Assembly (NCBI RefSeq): GCF_030531065.1 | Contig: NZ_JAUNOQ010000004.1 | Coordinates: 124,001-188,000, forward strand | DNA: 64,000 nt | Direction: 5' to 3' | Origin: Phascolarctobacterium sp. | Lineage (GTDB): Bacteria; Bacillota; Negativicutes; Acidaminococcales; Acidaminococcaceae | Part shown: positions 33,848 through 42,064 of the stretch, in pieces | How positions within the stretch are numbered: position 1 is the first letter of the stretch | How the letters are laid out: each line of letters opens with the position of its first letter | The notes under the pieces: model-generated | Databases searched by the model: none | What the model saw: only the letters and a program-made list of their open reading frames with translations | Told to the model about the DNA's origin: nothing | Made by a program: the position numbers and the translations under genes

Positions 33848-34932
33848 GTCGGGTCTGCCTTCGCTTTCTGTTGATAATCGAGCTGCGCCCGTACCATATC
33901 GTCAAAGAACTGCGTTTTCTGCGGCCCTTCGATAATAATTCCCGGCTGCTCTCCCGCGCTGACGTAATCTGGTTTCAATTCCAAAACCGTATGCTCCGCT
34001 CCCGTTACGACGTCGGGGCTTACCTTAACGATACGCCCTTTAATTCGCAAAATGGAACGGACGACTCTGCCTAAAGTTACCGTCGAAGTAAGCGTTGTCG
34101 CTTTGACAATCACTTCATATTCCGGATAGGTGCGCTCGCGGCGATAGGTAATAATCTTACCCTCGCTGTTGCACACATGACCGCTGGCGGATACGGGGAA
34201 GCTGTCGCCCATCGGCAAGCCGCCCACTACCAGCTCGAACATTTCCTGTCCCGCGCCGCCCGGAAGCTTAACCAATTCGATATCTTCGCGCACCGGCACG
34301 CCGTCCATGCACAGCCAGCCAAATTCCTGACAGCCGTATAAATCGTGGACGCGCGCGTTCAGTACGGATTTCGCCGTCGGCAAAAGCTCCAAATCCAGCG
34401 GTGTGCCTGCGGTCAGCAAAACGATATCTCGCGGCAATTCGTCAGCCACGCCCATATGCCTGGCGTCCTCCAAAGCCGCTCTGATAAACGAGGATTCGCC
34501 GACCACGGCCTGCGGTTGAAATTCATACAAAGCCGCCAAAAAAGCGTCCCTGCTGGAGCGTACCAAAAAGCGCCATTCCAAACCGTACTTTTTCATAGCG
34601 TCGCCAGAAAACACGTTGACCAAAGGCGGATAAGTTACCAAAACCTTATCGCCCGCTTTAAGCCCCGCGCGTTGCAAAACATTAAACGACGCCTGGATTT
34701 TACGCGGCATTTCGGCGAAAGTAACTCCGACAATATTTTGGAAAGCGGACGAGCCTGTGGTAAAAGTCAGATAAGCCAGATTAAGGGGAGTATGAACCTC
34801 TTCAATGGTATGAGCGGCAGTCGGTCCAGCTATTCCTTTATCGGCCAGCGTTTTACGCGGCATTTCGGCAAATGTTGGCGCGGATCCAAAGTCCTTAACC
34901 ATATTGGCAATTTCTGCCAGCATTCCTTTCAT
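33829..34932 (-). CDS. madH: ACP-SH:acetate ligase MadH (adenylate-forming)
   Basis: 367 residues. In Malonomonas the MadH ligase acetylates the dephospho-CoA thiol of the ACP with ATP and acetate, starting the cycle. The sequence resembles the phenylacetate-CoA ligase branch of adenylating enzymes (LLTAGTPLDLELL; DLYGCQEFGW; SEGKIITYRRER). A curious feature is the motif TFAEMPRK, present twice (about residues 20-27 and 71-78) with matching DNA, as though a small segment was copied within the gene. It overlaps madK and lies 25 bp after madD. Confidence 0.85.
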   Translation of the reverse strand: MKGMLAEIANMVKDFGSAPTFAEMPRKTLADKGIAGPTAAHTIEEVHTPLNLAYLTFTTGSSAFQNIVGVTFAEMPRKIQASFNVLQRAGLKAGDKVLVTYPPLVNVFSGDAMKKYGLEWRFLVRSSRDAFLAALYEFQPQAVVGESSFIRAALEDARHMGVADELPRDIVLLTAGTPLDLELLPTAKSVLNARVHDLYGCQEFGWLCMDGVPVREDIELVKLPGGAGQEMFELVVGGLPMGDSFPVSASGHVCNSEGKIITYRRERTYPEYEVIVKATTLTSTVTLGRVVRSILRIKGRIVKVSPDVVTGAEHTVLELKPDYVSAGEQPGIIIEGPQKTQFFDDMVRAQLDYQQKAKADPTWTKRS

Positions 34933-34957
34933 ACTACCCCTTCTTTCTTCCTTAAAA

Positions 34958-35848
34958 TTAAGCGTTGATGTATTTGTCTGCTACAGCGGCGAACTCTTCG
35001 TTCATTTTAGCCATAGCTTTCAAACGGGTTACGCGACCGCCGCGAGCGTCGCCGTCCAAGCCGCGGCCCCAGGGACCGAGCTTCTCAATTTCGCCGGCGG
35101 CTTTCAGCTCTTGCACTTCTTTAATGTGCTTAGCGATAGCGCCGCGCATATCTTCTACTTTATTAACAATCTCTTTTACGCCGCCCAGATTGTAGAAGAA
35201 GTTTACGCCGGGAGCGAATACCGGGTTGACCTTGGACAATTCTTCCAGACGCTCGATATCCATTTTGGTAATACGGGAAATGGAAGTGATGGGCATTACG
35301 TGAATCATAGTGCCAAAGTCAGTGGACAGAGCCAGGATTTCGTCGGCTTGCAAACCGTGGCACAGGAACGCGCCGGAAATTGCGCGGCCGATTACCATCG
35401 CGATAATGGGATGGCCGGTCTTGCGCGCTTCGGCCAAAGCCAGCTGGTATGAACCGGTAGCTTTGTTCATGCCGGCGATTTCTTCCATTTTGCCGGGGCC
35501 GTTGCCCGGGGTGTCGACAATCAAAACAATCGGGCGTTTCTCAGCCAAAGGTTTTTCTTTGTCGGCTTCAATAGTGCGATATACGGCAGTAGCCATTTTG
35601 TAAGCTTCTTCCAAACCGATAACGCCGCCGAATACTACCGGGAAGCGGTCGTTGAAAGCGTAAGCGTCGTTAGCGATAACGGTTACGGTTTCGCCTTCCA
35701 GTTGAGCGGTGCCGACAACGGCGCCAGGGCCGTATTCCGGATCCAGCTCGGCGGAACCTACTTTATTTTCTGCGAAGGAGCCAGCGTCAACAATCATTTC
35801 AATTGCGTCGCGACCGCGGCCAATCATAGTGTTTTCCATTTCATCCAT
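34958..35848 (-). CDS. madD: malonate decarboxylase carboxyltransferase gamma-type subunit MadD
   Basis: 296 residues of carboxyltransferase/crotonase fold. GRGRDAIEMIVDAGSF near the start, VLIVDTPGNGPGKMEE in the middle and MVIGRAISGAFLCHGLQADE further on match the MdcE/MadD family. With MadC it moves CO2 from malonyl-ACP to the biotin of MadF, leaving acetyl-ACP. AAGGAGG precedes the ATG; 18 bp follow madC. Confidence 0.92.
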   Translation of the reverse strand: MDEMENTMIGRGRDAIEMIVDAGSFAENKVGSAELDPEYGPGAVVGTAQLEGETVTVIANDAYAFNDRFPVVFGGVIGLEEAYKMATAVYRTIEADKEKPLAEKRPIVLIVDTPGNGPGKMEEIAGMNKATGSYQLALAEARKTGHPIIAMVIGRAISGAFLCHGLQADEILALSTDFGTMIHVMPITSISRITKMDIERLEELSKVNPVFAPGVNFFYNLGGVKEIVNKVEDMRGAIAKHIKEVQELKAAGEIEKLGPWGRGLDGDARGGRVTRLKAMAKMNEEFAAVADKYINA

Positions 35849-35866
35849 GTTCTTTACCTCCTTCTT

Positions 35867-36826
35867 TTATGCGCGAACTCTGCGTTTTACAACTTTGAGG
35901 AATTCTTCGGTAGTCATTTCCGGCAAAGCTGCGGGGTCTTCGTTGCCAAAATACTTCCACAAATCCATGGAATCTTTAGGCTGCATATCGCCGACCAGTT
36001 TTACCAGGCCTTGTTGTTCCTGTACCAGCGGCAAAGAACCGATGCGGCGCATCTTTTCGATTTCATCCATGGACAGGTCGGCTACTTCGGCCAAAGTCTT
36101 ATGGAAATCGCCGATAACGTCTTCTACCAGATAGTTGCAGTCCTGGATGATGTATTTATGTTTAGCGCCGGTAGTACGGTATACCAATGCTTTGTTGGAA
36201 GCGTCGAATTCGTCCTTGCCCATTTCCTGCTCGATTACTTCCGGGCCGGTCAAGCCGATACGGCCTTCTTCGTTCATAACGATAACGTCGGTAGCTGCGG
36301 CAACGAAGCCCATACCGCCGAAGCAGCCTACTTTAGAGCCAACTACGGCAACAATCGGGAGAATGCGACGGCAATCCTGGATAGCGTCCATAACTTCGGC
36401 GTGAGCCAGGAGGCCGGCGTTTGCTTCGTGCAAACGCACGCCGCCGGTTTCAAAGGAAATCGCTACCAACGGACGGCGAGCTTCATACTCGTCAGGGTGA
36501 GCAGCTTTAATATCTTTAGCGGTTTTCAAAGCCAGACGCAAGGTGTTGACCATTTTAGCGCCGTTGACTTCGCCGATAGCGCCGCCGATAAATTTGCCTT
36601 CCATGGATACGACGAACAGGGGATGCTTGCCAACCAGACCTACGCCGGTTACGGTGCCGTCGTCAAATTCAACTGCGGTTCCCAATACGGGCAGATGGGG
36701 GCTTTCAAAACGATCCAGAGGATTCAGTAATTCGGTAAAGGTGCCTTTATCGCACATGCCCACTGCACGTTCACGGGCATTAGCATCAAAGAAGCTGCTC
36801 TTCTCCAGCTCATTCCAACTTTTCAT
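35867..36826 (-). CDS. madC: malonate decarboxylase carboxyltransferase beta-type subunit MadC
   Basis: 319 residues. Carboxyltransferase fold: ELEKSSFFDANARERAVGM near the N-terminus, ISFETGGVRLHEANAG for the acyl-binding region, VVGSKVGCFGGMGFVAA for the oxyanion loop and RIGLTGPEVIEQEMG. Pairs with MadD. The start codon sits directly at the stop of madE, so the genes are coupled. Length and order match MdcD/MadC. Confidence 0.93.
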   Translation of the reverse strand: MKSWNELEKSSFFDANARERAVGMCDKGTFTELLNPLDRFESPHLPVLGTAVEFDDGTVTGVGLVGKHPLFVVSMEGKFIGGAIGEVNGAKMVNTLRLALKTAKDIKAAHPDEYEARRPLVAISFETGGVRLHEANAGLLAHAEVMDAIQDCRRILPIVAVVGSKVGCFGGMGFVAAATDVIVMNEEGRIGLTGPEVIEQEMGKDEFDASNKALVYRTTGAKHKYIIQDCNYLVEDVIGDFHKTLAEVADLSMDEIEKMRRIGSLPLVQEQQGLVKLVGDMQPKDSMDLWKYFGNEDPAALPEMTTEEFLKVVKRRVRA

Positions 36827-36827
36827 C

Positions 36828-37154
36828 TTATTCTGCCTCCTTTGCGGTTGCTTCTGCCAGCGCCTGGCGCAATCTCATATAAACTACGATGGGCGTAGCG
36901 TTGTCGTCGTTGATTTCGATAGTGATGTTGCCAACGCCGGTGTCGTTAACGAATTTGCCCAGCATTTTTTCCCAAACGGCGTCGAAGCCGACTACCGGAG
37001 TGCAGACTTTGGCTTTAACATTGCCGCCCAAATCTTCTTTAATGAACATAACTTCCAGGTCGCCGCTGCCGGTTACGCCCAAATGGAACCATTCGGGGTT
37101 AATGGTTTGAGTATTTTCAGATTTAAATTCAAATTCCAGATTTTGTAATGCCAT
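36828..37154 (-). CDS. madE: malonate decarboxylase acyl carrier protein MadE
   Basis: 108 residues. Ser30 in VTGSGDLEV is the attachment site of the 2'-(5''-phosphoribosyl)-3'-dephospho-CoA group. The carrier is unlike the four-helix ACPs of fatty-acid synthesis. It presents acetyl- and malonyl-thioesters to MadA and MadC/D. GAGGAGG precedes the ATG, 16 bp after madA. Confidence 0.94.
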   Translation of the reverse strand: MALQNLEFEFKSENTQTINPEWFHLGVTGSGDLEVMFIKEDLGGNVKAKVCTPVVGFDAVWEKMLGKFVNDTGVGNITIEINDDNATPIVVYMRLRQALAEATAKEAE

Positions 37155-37169
37155 TGTACTGTCCTCCTC

Positions 37170-38843
37170 TTACCAGTTTCTAAATTTAGCAGGCGGGTTA
37201 TAGAGGCCACCGGACCATTCAACCAGATCATGTACGTTCTTAGCAGCCAGCATGGAGCGGTTAGCTCTGCTCATATCGATACCCAAATCTTGCGGAGTCT
37301 TGATGATGCCCAACTCGCGCAGGCGTTTGGTCTCTTTCGGGTCGGCCTTCATGCCGACTTCGGTGAAGCCTGCGATACCGCGGATAGCGGCGGTGCGTTC
37401 TTCCATATTGCGGCACTTCGGCAGGTAAGCGATACCTTCTTCGGTAATGATATGGGTCAGGTCGTCGCCGTAAATCATTACGGGTTCGATGGACAGGTTG
37501 GCGTTCTTAGCCAGCTTGAAAGCGTCCAGCTCTTCTACGAAGCCGGGAGCCAGTTTTTCGCGGAAGGTTTCGGCCAGTTGTACAACCAGGCGTTTGCCGC
37601 GGCGTACAGGACCCCACAACTCTTTGTTGAGCGCGTATTCTTCGCCGCATTTCAGCCATGCGCCGGAGGAATGACGACGGCCTTTCGGGTCGCAGCCCAT
37701 GTTAGGCGCGCCGCCGAAACCTGCTACGCGGTTAGCGGTAGCGGTGGAGGAGTTGCCGTACGGGTCGATTTGCAGCGTGCCGCCGATGAACATATCGATA
37801 GCGTAATGACCTGCGGTTTGCGAGAACGCGCGGTTAGAACGCATGGAGCCGTCGGGGCCTACGAAGAAGATGTCGCTGCGGGCGGCAACGTAATCTTCCA
37901 TGCCCAATTCGCCGCCGAAGCAGTGAACGGATTCTACCCAACCGGTTTCGATTGCCGGAATCAAAGACGGATGCGGATTCAGGATAAAGTTCTTGCAGAT
38001 TTTACCCTTCAAGCCCAGCTCTTCGCCGTAGGTCGGCAGCAGCAGCTCGATAGCCGCGGTGTCGAAGCCGATGCCGTGGTTCATGGATTCAACCTGATAT
38101 TCGCCGTAGATGCCTTTAATAGCCATCATGCCTTTTAATACCTGCGCGTCGGTAATCAAAGCCGGGTCGCGGGTGAACAGCGGCTCGATGTAGAAAGGTT
38201 TCGGGGATTGGATTACATAGTCGACCCAATCGGCGGGAATATCTACACGAGGCAGCTTATCGACGATTTGATTTACCTGGGCAATAACAATGCCCTGACG
38301 GAATTTAGTAGCTTCGACAATCGCCGGAGTATCTTCGGTGCTGAAGCCGGTGAACAAATTGCCTTCCTTATCCGCCATGGTTGCGGCTACCAGCGCTACG
38401 CGCGGAGTCAAATCAAGGAAATAACGGCCGTACAATTCCAAATAAGTATGGATAGCGCCCAGCTCCAGTTTGCCCTCCTGCAGGAATTGCGCGATGCGTC
38501 CAGCCTGCGGCCCGGAGAAAGACATATCCAATTTCTTGGCGATACCTTTTTCAAATACATCCAGATGTTCGGGAAGAGTCAGCACGGATTGAACCATGTG
38601 CAGATCATGAATCTTAGCGGGGTCAACCTGGCACAAAGCCTTAGCCAAAAAGTCGGCTTGCTTCTGGTTGTTGCCTTCGATGTTTACCTTGTCGTAAGGT
38701 TTGATTACTGCTTCCAGTAACGCTACTACATCTTTCGCATCAACGATTTTTCCCTCTTTGACAAGATGAGCTGCGTTTTTAGCGCGCTCCATCGCGTCCT
38801 TTTTGAGAGTGTCCCACTCACGAGTAACTTTTTTGAACTCCAT
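37170..38843 (-). CDS. madA: acetyl-ACP:malonate ACP transferase, alpha subunit MadA
   Basis: 557 residues, normal for the family. It exchanges acetate on the ACP thioester for malonate, releasing acetate as product. CoA-transferase-like features include DKVNIEGNNQKQADFLAKAL in part near residue 55, and MNHGIGFDTAAIELLLPTYG, with ATANRVAGFGGAPNMGCDP later. It is the first gene after the terminator that follows hutP, and AAAGGAGAG precedes the ATG. Its expression should depend on read-through of that terminator. Confidence 0.95.
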   Translation of the reverse strand: MEFKKVTREWDTLKKDAMERAKNAAHLVKEGKIVDAKDVVALLEAVIKPYDKVNIEGNNQKQADFLAKALCQVDPAKIHDLHMVQSVLTLPEHLDVFEKGIAKKLDMSFSGPQAGRIAQFLQEGKLELGAIHTYLELYGRYFLDLTPRVALVAATMADKEGNLFTGFSTEDTPAIVEATKFRQGIVIAQVNQIVDKLPRVDIPADWVDYVIQSPKPFYIEPLFTRDPALITDAQVLKGMMAIKGIYGEYQVESMNHGIGFDTAAIELLLPTYGEELGLKGKICKNFILNPHPSLIPAIETGWVESVHCFGGELGMEDYVAARSDIFFVGPDGSMRSNRAFSQTAGHYAIDMFIGGTLQIDPYGNSSTATANRVAGFGGAPNMGCDPKGRRHSSGAWLKCGEEYALNKELWGPVRRGKRLVVQLAETFREKLAPGFVEELDAFKLAKNANLSIEPVMIYGDDLTHIITEEGIAYLPKCRNMEERTAAIRGIAGFTEVGMKADPKETKRLRELGIIKTPQDLGIDMSRANRSMLAAKNVHDLVEWSGGLYNPPAKFRNW

Positions 38844-38885
38844 TACGGTCTCTCCTTTCTGAATTGAAAGCCATATATTGCGCCA

Positions 38886-38941
38886 AACAAAAAGAGAGAG
38901 CCTTTATAGCAGAAGTACGCCCCTGCTCTAGCTCTCTCTCA
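38886..38941 (-). terminator. intrinsic terminator between hutP and madA, candidate HutP target
   Basis: Outer stem GAGAGAGC / GCTCTCTC (38894-38901 with 38931-38939), inner AGCAG/CTGCT, then TTTTTGTTT on the minus strand. It lies in the 129-bp gap between hutP and madA. Just upstream the RNA is rich in NAG triplets (UAGUGGAGAUGAGAGAG), the element HutP recognises, but not with the exact seven-base period of the Bacillus hut site. Antitermination is an inference. Confidence 0.85.
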
Positions 38942-38972
38942 TCTCCACTATTTTATTGTAGAAGTTCGTTGG

Positions 38973-39422
38973 CTATATATGCATAACTCCCAGCCCTGCA
39001 CGCTCGTGATTAGTCATATAGTGCAGCGCCGATTTGCCAAACAAGGCAACTGCAATCCAATGCTCGTCCCTAGCCACGGCAATTTTCATAGCCAGGCTAG
39101 CGCTCGTACTCACGCTAACCAAAATGCCTCTTTTAGCTTCTTCGGTAGCGTGGATTATCGCGTGGATATCATTGGTGCTTTTTTGTATGATGCCTGAATT
39201 GAGGCAGGCACCGATTACAGCCCGATTTATTTTTTCATTGAAATCGTCAAAGGTAGTTTTGCCGCCGACTTCTGTGACCACAGCCTTGAAGCCGCTTTTA
39301 GCTACCAGTTTTTTCATCATCCCCTCGTCGTAAAGGGTTTGGGTAATAGCCAAAAGCATCGCGGCCGTACCAGCGCTTCTAATGCTGGTTTCCAAAAAGT
39401 CCTGCTTGCTTGGTTCCGCCAT
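38973..39422 (-). CDS. hutP: HutP-family RNA-binding antiterminator
   Basis: 149 residues from ATG 39422 (GGAGTGA upstream; a TTG at 39428 is in frame). HutP of Bacillus is a hexamer that needs L-histidine and Mg2+ to bind NAG repeats and prevent termination in the histidine-degradation operon. The ligand residues are kept: HAIIHATEEA matches the HxxxHATxEA metal/histidine site, and the C-terminus NHERAGLGVMHI matches the last His. No hut genes exist in the window. Its placement between birA and the terminator ahead of madA points to the malonate operon as its target. Whether the effector is still histidine is unknown. Confidence 0.88.
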   Translation of the reverse strand: MAEPSKQDFLETSIRSAGTAAMLLAITQTLYDEGMMKKLVAKSGFKAVVTEVGGKTTFDDFNEKINRAVIGACLNSGIIQKSTNDIHAIIHATEEAKRGILVSVSTSASLAMKIAVARDEHWIAVALFGKSALHYMTNHERAGLGVMHI

Positions 39423-39443
39423 TCTCAATCACTCCTTCTCTAT

Positions 39444-40187
39444 TTAACGGATACTGATTTCCCCAAAGTCAAAGCTTTGGCATTCTCCTCCTTCGCTGCG
39501 TACAACGATTGCTCCTTCCGCGTCGATATCCGTTACCGTTCCCGAAAAAATAACCTCGTCGTTATCTTTGACCAAAACTTTTTGGTTCAAAGTACAATTC
39601 AGTTTTTTCCAGAGCGGTAAGATTACGTCGGCGCCGCAAACAAGCCACTCCCGATAAAGCCCGTTAAACTCTTGCAAAATATTATCCAAAACGTCTTCGC
39701 AGGTATAATTTTTGTTCAAGCTAACATTTAAAGAAGCGGCAGCGTCTCTTAATTCCGGAGGAAAATCTTCTATCTTTAAAGCCACGTTAACGCCTACGCC
39801 CACCACGGCGTAATCTATTTCGCCGTCTTCGCTCAGCTGCAGCTCCGAAAGGATGCCGCAAACTTTTTTCTTGCGAAGTAATAAATCGTTGGGCCATTTT
39901 ATCATTATATCGTCCGTGGCATAAAGTCTGCGTAAAGCCTGGCAAACCGCTACGCCCATCAGCAACGTAACCTGCGCAGCGTATTGAGGATCGATTTGCG
40001 GACGCAGGATAACGCTGAACCATAAGCCGCCTTCCGGCGAAGTCCAGACGCGGCGCATCCTGCCGCGTCCATTCTCCTGGCGTTTCGCAACTATGACGGT
40101 ACCTTCCGCAGCTCCTTCTCGGGCAAAACTTACGGCGGTAACATTTGTAGATTTCAATACGTCAAATTGTCGAAGCTGTATCTTCAT
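39444..40187 (-). CDS. birA: biotin protein ligase (no DNA-binding domain)
   Basis: 247 residues, catalytic plus C-terminal domains only. The biotinyl-AMP motif GRGRMRRVW is present (Gly-Arg-Gly-Arg-x-x-Arg-x-Trp), followed by KWPNDLLLRKKKVCGIL and GVGVNV. The N-terminal helix-turn-helix of repressor-type BirA is missing, so it should be a ligase without autoregulation. Its location inside the operon for a biotin-dependent decarboxylase with two MadF carriers argues that it serves those carriers. Confidence 0.93.
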   Translation of the reverse strand: MKIQLRQFDVLKSTNVTAVSFAREGAAEGTVIVAKRQENGRGRMRRVWTSPEGGLWFSVILRPQIDPQYAAQVTLLMGVAVCQALRRLYATDDIMIKWPNDLLLRKKKVCGILSELQLSEDGEIDYAVVGVGVNVALKIEDFPPELRDAAASLNVSLNKNYTCEDVLDNILQEFNGLYREWLVCGADVILPLWKKLNCTLNQKVLVKDNDEVIFSGTVTDIDAEGAIVVRSEGGECQSFDFGEISIR

Positions 40188-40222
40188 AATTAAGCCTCAA
40201 ATTTATAAATTGGCTGACGAGT

Positions 40223-41434
40223 TTATTTTACCAAACCAATCGTAGCGATGAATACGCCGCAAGCGATAGCGGATACGATAACGCCGCCGATATTAGCGCC
40301 CATAGCTACGGGCATTACTACGGCAAACGGGTCCTCGTCTTCAGCCGCATGCTGAGCAATCTTAGCGGTGGTCGGCACGCAGGATACGCCGGCGATACCA
40401 ACTACGGGGTTGAAGTCGCCCTTCTTGAACCAGTAAACCACATAACCGCCCAAAACGCCTACGACGCCGGATACGGTCAGAGCCATAACGCCCAGAATAA
40501 TCAGCGGCGCTACTTTCGGGTTCAACAAGGTGGAAGCTTCGCACAAGGTGCCGAGCAGCAGGCCCAACATCAAAGTACCGATGTACAGCAAAGTGTTTTC
40601 AATCAAATCCTGATAGGGAACAATCTCCGCTTCTTTAATAGCCATGCCCAGGAAGAAGGACATAATCAGCGGAGCGGCCATCGGCAGCAACAGGCAGAGC
40701 AGCGCGCAGCATACCAGGATGAAAATAAATTTCTTATGTTTGGGAACTTCGGGAGCGTAGTACATAATATCTTTACCGCGCAAAGCTTTGGGAACCAGCA
40801 GCTTGAGCAGCCAAGGATAACCGGCATAGGTCAAGGACAGGTACAGATAAGCGATTACGGAAATCGGTACGAACAGATGCGGAGCCAGCATCAGGCTGGT
40901 GAACAAAACCATCGGGCCGTCCGCGCCGCCGATAGAAGCAACCGCAGCCGCCTCCGGAGGAGTCAATCCCAAGTGTACGCCCAATACTAAAGTAACGAAA
41001 GTGCCGGCTTCGGCAAAAATCGCGATAATGATGGAAGTCCAGGGATTAGCCAGGATAAAACCGATTTCGCACATAGCGCCAACGCCCATGAAAACTACGC
41101 AGGCTACAAGGCTGTTGCTGAAAGTCAGGTTGTAAATCGGCTGCAGGAAATTTATCTGCATAATATCGACTAAAGCCGCAGGATCAGAAATCAACGGGTC
41201 GAGGAACAGCGTGCCGATTTTGCCGCCGTCCAGGAAAAGGACGCCGCAGTTAATACAAATCATGCCAACGCCCATGGGAACCATGATAAGCGGTTCCAAA
41301 ACTCTTTTAAAGCCTAAGTAAGCTAAAACAAAGCCAAAGATAATAAGACCGATTCTGGCAAGAGCGATCGTGGTGTCCTGCACCATTAAAGACGCAATGC
41401 CAGGGAATAATTGTGCAACGATGCCAGCGTCCAT
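40223..41434 (-). CDS. madB: carboxybiotin decarboxylase, Na+-pumping membrane subunit MadB
   Basis: 403 residues, about nine to eleven helices, OadB/GcdB/MmdB family. The key GGADGPMVLF motif with the Asp needed for Na+ transport and decarboxylation is present, as are the GVGAMCEIGF and VVGIAGVSCVPTTAKIAQH segments. It takes CO2 from carboxybiotin and exports Na+. GGAGG lies within the end of the preceding 42-aa gene. Because all OadB-like proteins are similar, the malonate assignment rests on gene context; a methylmalonyl-CoA or glutaconyl-CoA decarboxylase could in principle share it. Confidence 0.92.
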   Translation of the reverse strand: MDAGIVAQLFPGIASLMVQDTTIALARIGLIIFGFVLAYLGFKRVLEPLIMVPMGVGMICINCGVLFLDGGKIGTLFLDPLISDPAALVDIMQINFLQPIYNLTFSNSLVACVVFMGVGAMCEIGFILANPWTSIIIAIFAEAGTFVTLVLGVHLGLTPPEAAAVASIGGADGPMVLFTSLMLAPHLFVPISVIAYLYLSLTYAGYPWLLKLLVPKALRGKDIMYYAPEVPKHKKFIFILVCCALLCLLLPMAAPLIMSFFLGMAIKEAEIVPYQDLIENTLLYIGTLMLGLLLGTLCEASTLLNPKVAPLIILGVMALTVSGVVGVLGGYVVYWFKKGDFNPVVGIAGVSCVPTTAKIAQHAAEDEDPFAVVMPVAMGANIGGVIVSAIACGVFIATIGLVK

Positions 41435-41436
41435 GA

Positions 41437-41565
41437 TTATTCCATACCTCCTTCATCATTACTGCCGCCCATAATTTTATTGAGCAGTACAACAGCGCCA
41501 ATCATAACAAGAGCGATTGCTGCGGTAAATGCGTAAGAAAACAACGCATAAAGTTCAACGCTCAT
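41437..41565 (-). CDS. 42-residue membrane peptide upstream of madB
   Basis: Short gene with a strong ribosome site (AAAGGAGATC) and an ATG at 41565. One helix spans residues 11-29 (AFTAAIALVMIGAVVLLNK); the tail GGSNDEGGME is acidic. The stop codon lies two bases from the madB start, and the madB ribosome site is inside its last codons. Position and topology match the small OadG/GcdD-type subunit that anchors sodium-pumping decarboxylases, but it lacks the long proline linker and zinc-binding tail of OadG. It may be a MadB partner or stabiliser. Confidence 0.75.
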   Translation of the reverse strand: MSVELYALFSYAFTAAIALVMIGAVVLLNKIMGGSNDEGGME

Positions 41566-41649
41566 AATTAGATCTCCTTTCATCATTTTGAATTAAATTT
41601 TAATTTTTTAAGTTGATATCGTTATTCGCAAAGGTTTCCGGACACCAGA

Positions 41650-41690
41650 GCAAATAAAAATATCCCTTTCCGCCAGCGACAGAAAGGGAT
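41650..41690 (-). terminator. terminator T2, expression platform of the cobalamin riboswitch
   Basis: Stem ATCCCTTTC / GAAAGGGAT (41662-41670 with 41682-41690) followed on the minus strand by ATTTTTATTT. It sits between the riboswitch aptamer and the 42-aa/madB genes. Confidence 0.88.
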
Positions 41691-41743
41691 ACAAGAATAG
41701 CATAGTTATCTCGTATACACTCCGTCTCTCGCAGAAATATATA

Positions 41744-41871
41744 ACAAACTAAGGCTGCGATCTGACTTAACCCCTCATTAAAAACAATAGAAGTATCACA
41801 GTGGCGTGACCGTAGCAGATTCACACTGCTTTCCCTAATTTACCCCTTGCGGGCACCTTAGCCAGTTTTGT
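41744..41871 (-). promoter_or_regulatory. cobalamin (B12) riboswitch in the madB leader
   Basis: Read on the minus strand. The core UUAGGGAA is followed by the arm AGCAGUGUGAAUCUGCU and then ACGGUCACGCCACUGUG, with the B12-box GCCACUG at 41799-41805. The 3' conserved AAGUCAGAUCGCAGCC comes next. The closing stem CUAAGG (41855-41860 region) pairs with CCUUAG, flanked by ACAAA/UUUGU. These are the class-defining elements of the AdoCbl/cobalamin aptamer. A terminator lies downstream, so the likely outcome is that B12 stops transcription into the 42-aa gene and madB. Confidence 0.9.
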
Positions 41872-41924
41872 AATTTTACCTCCCGAAAAAATTTTGGGAA
41901 GCGTTCTAAACACGTTGCAAAGCT

Positions 41925-41975
41925 AGAAAAACAAAAAGAGACCGATTGAATAAAAACTCTTATTCTCTCGATCTC
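41925..41975 (-). terminator. terminator T1 at the start of the madB leader
   Basis: Outer stem GAGAUCGA / UCGGUCUC (41968-41975 with 41938-41945), inner stem GAAUAA / UUAUUC, then TTTTTGTTTTT. Lies about 55 nt after the promoter and before the riboswitch. Several GAG triplets precede it, so it is a second candidate target for HutP. Confidence 0.85.
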
Positions 41976-42035
41976 CGTTATGCAATTTTAAGCTTTACTT
42001 GGGGAACTCTATACTCAAATTCTCTCGTTGCTTGT

Positions 42036-42064
42036 ATTGTATAACACGTTCGTCCATTTGTCAA
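42036..42064 (-). promoter_or_regulatory. consensus sigma-A promoter of the malonate operon
   Basis: On the minus strand TTGACA (42059-42064), exactly 17 bp, TACAAT (42036-42041). The start point is near 42029, giving a leader of about 465 nt holding T1, the riboswitch and T2. Confidence 0.88.
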
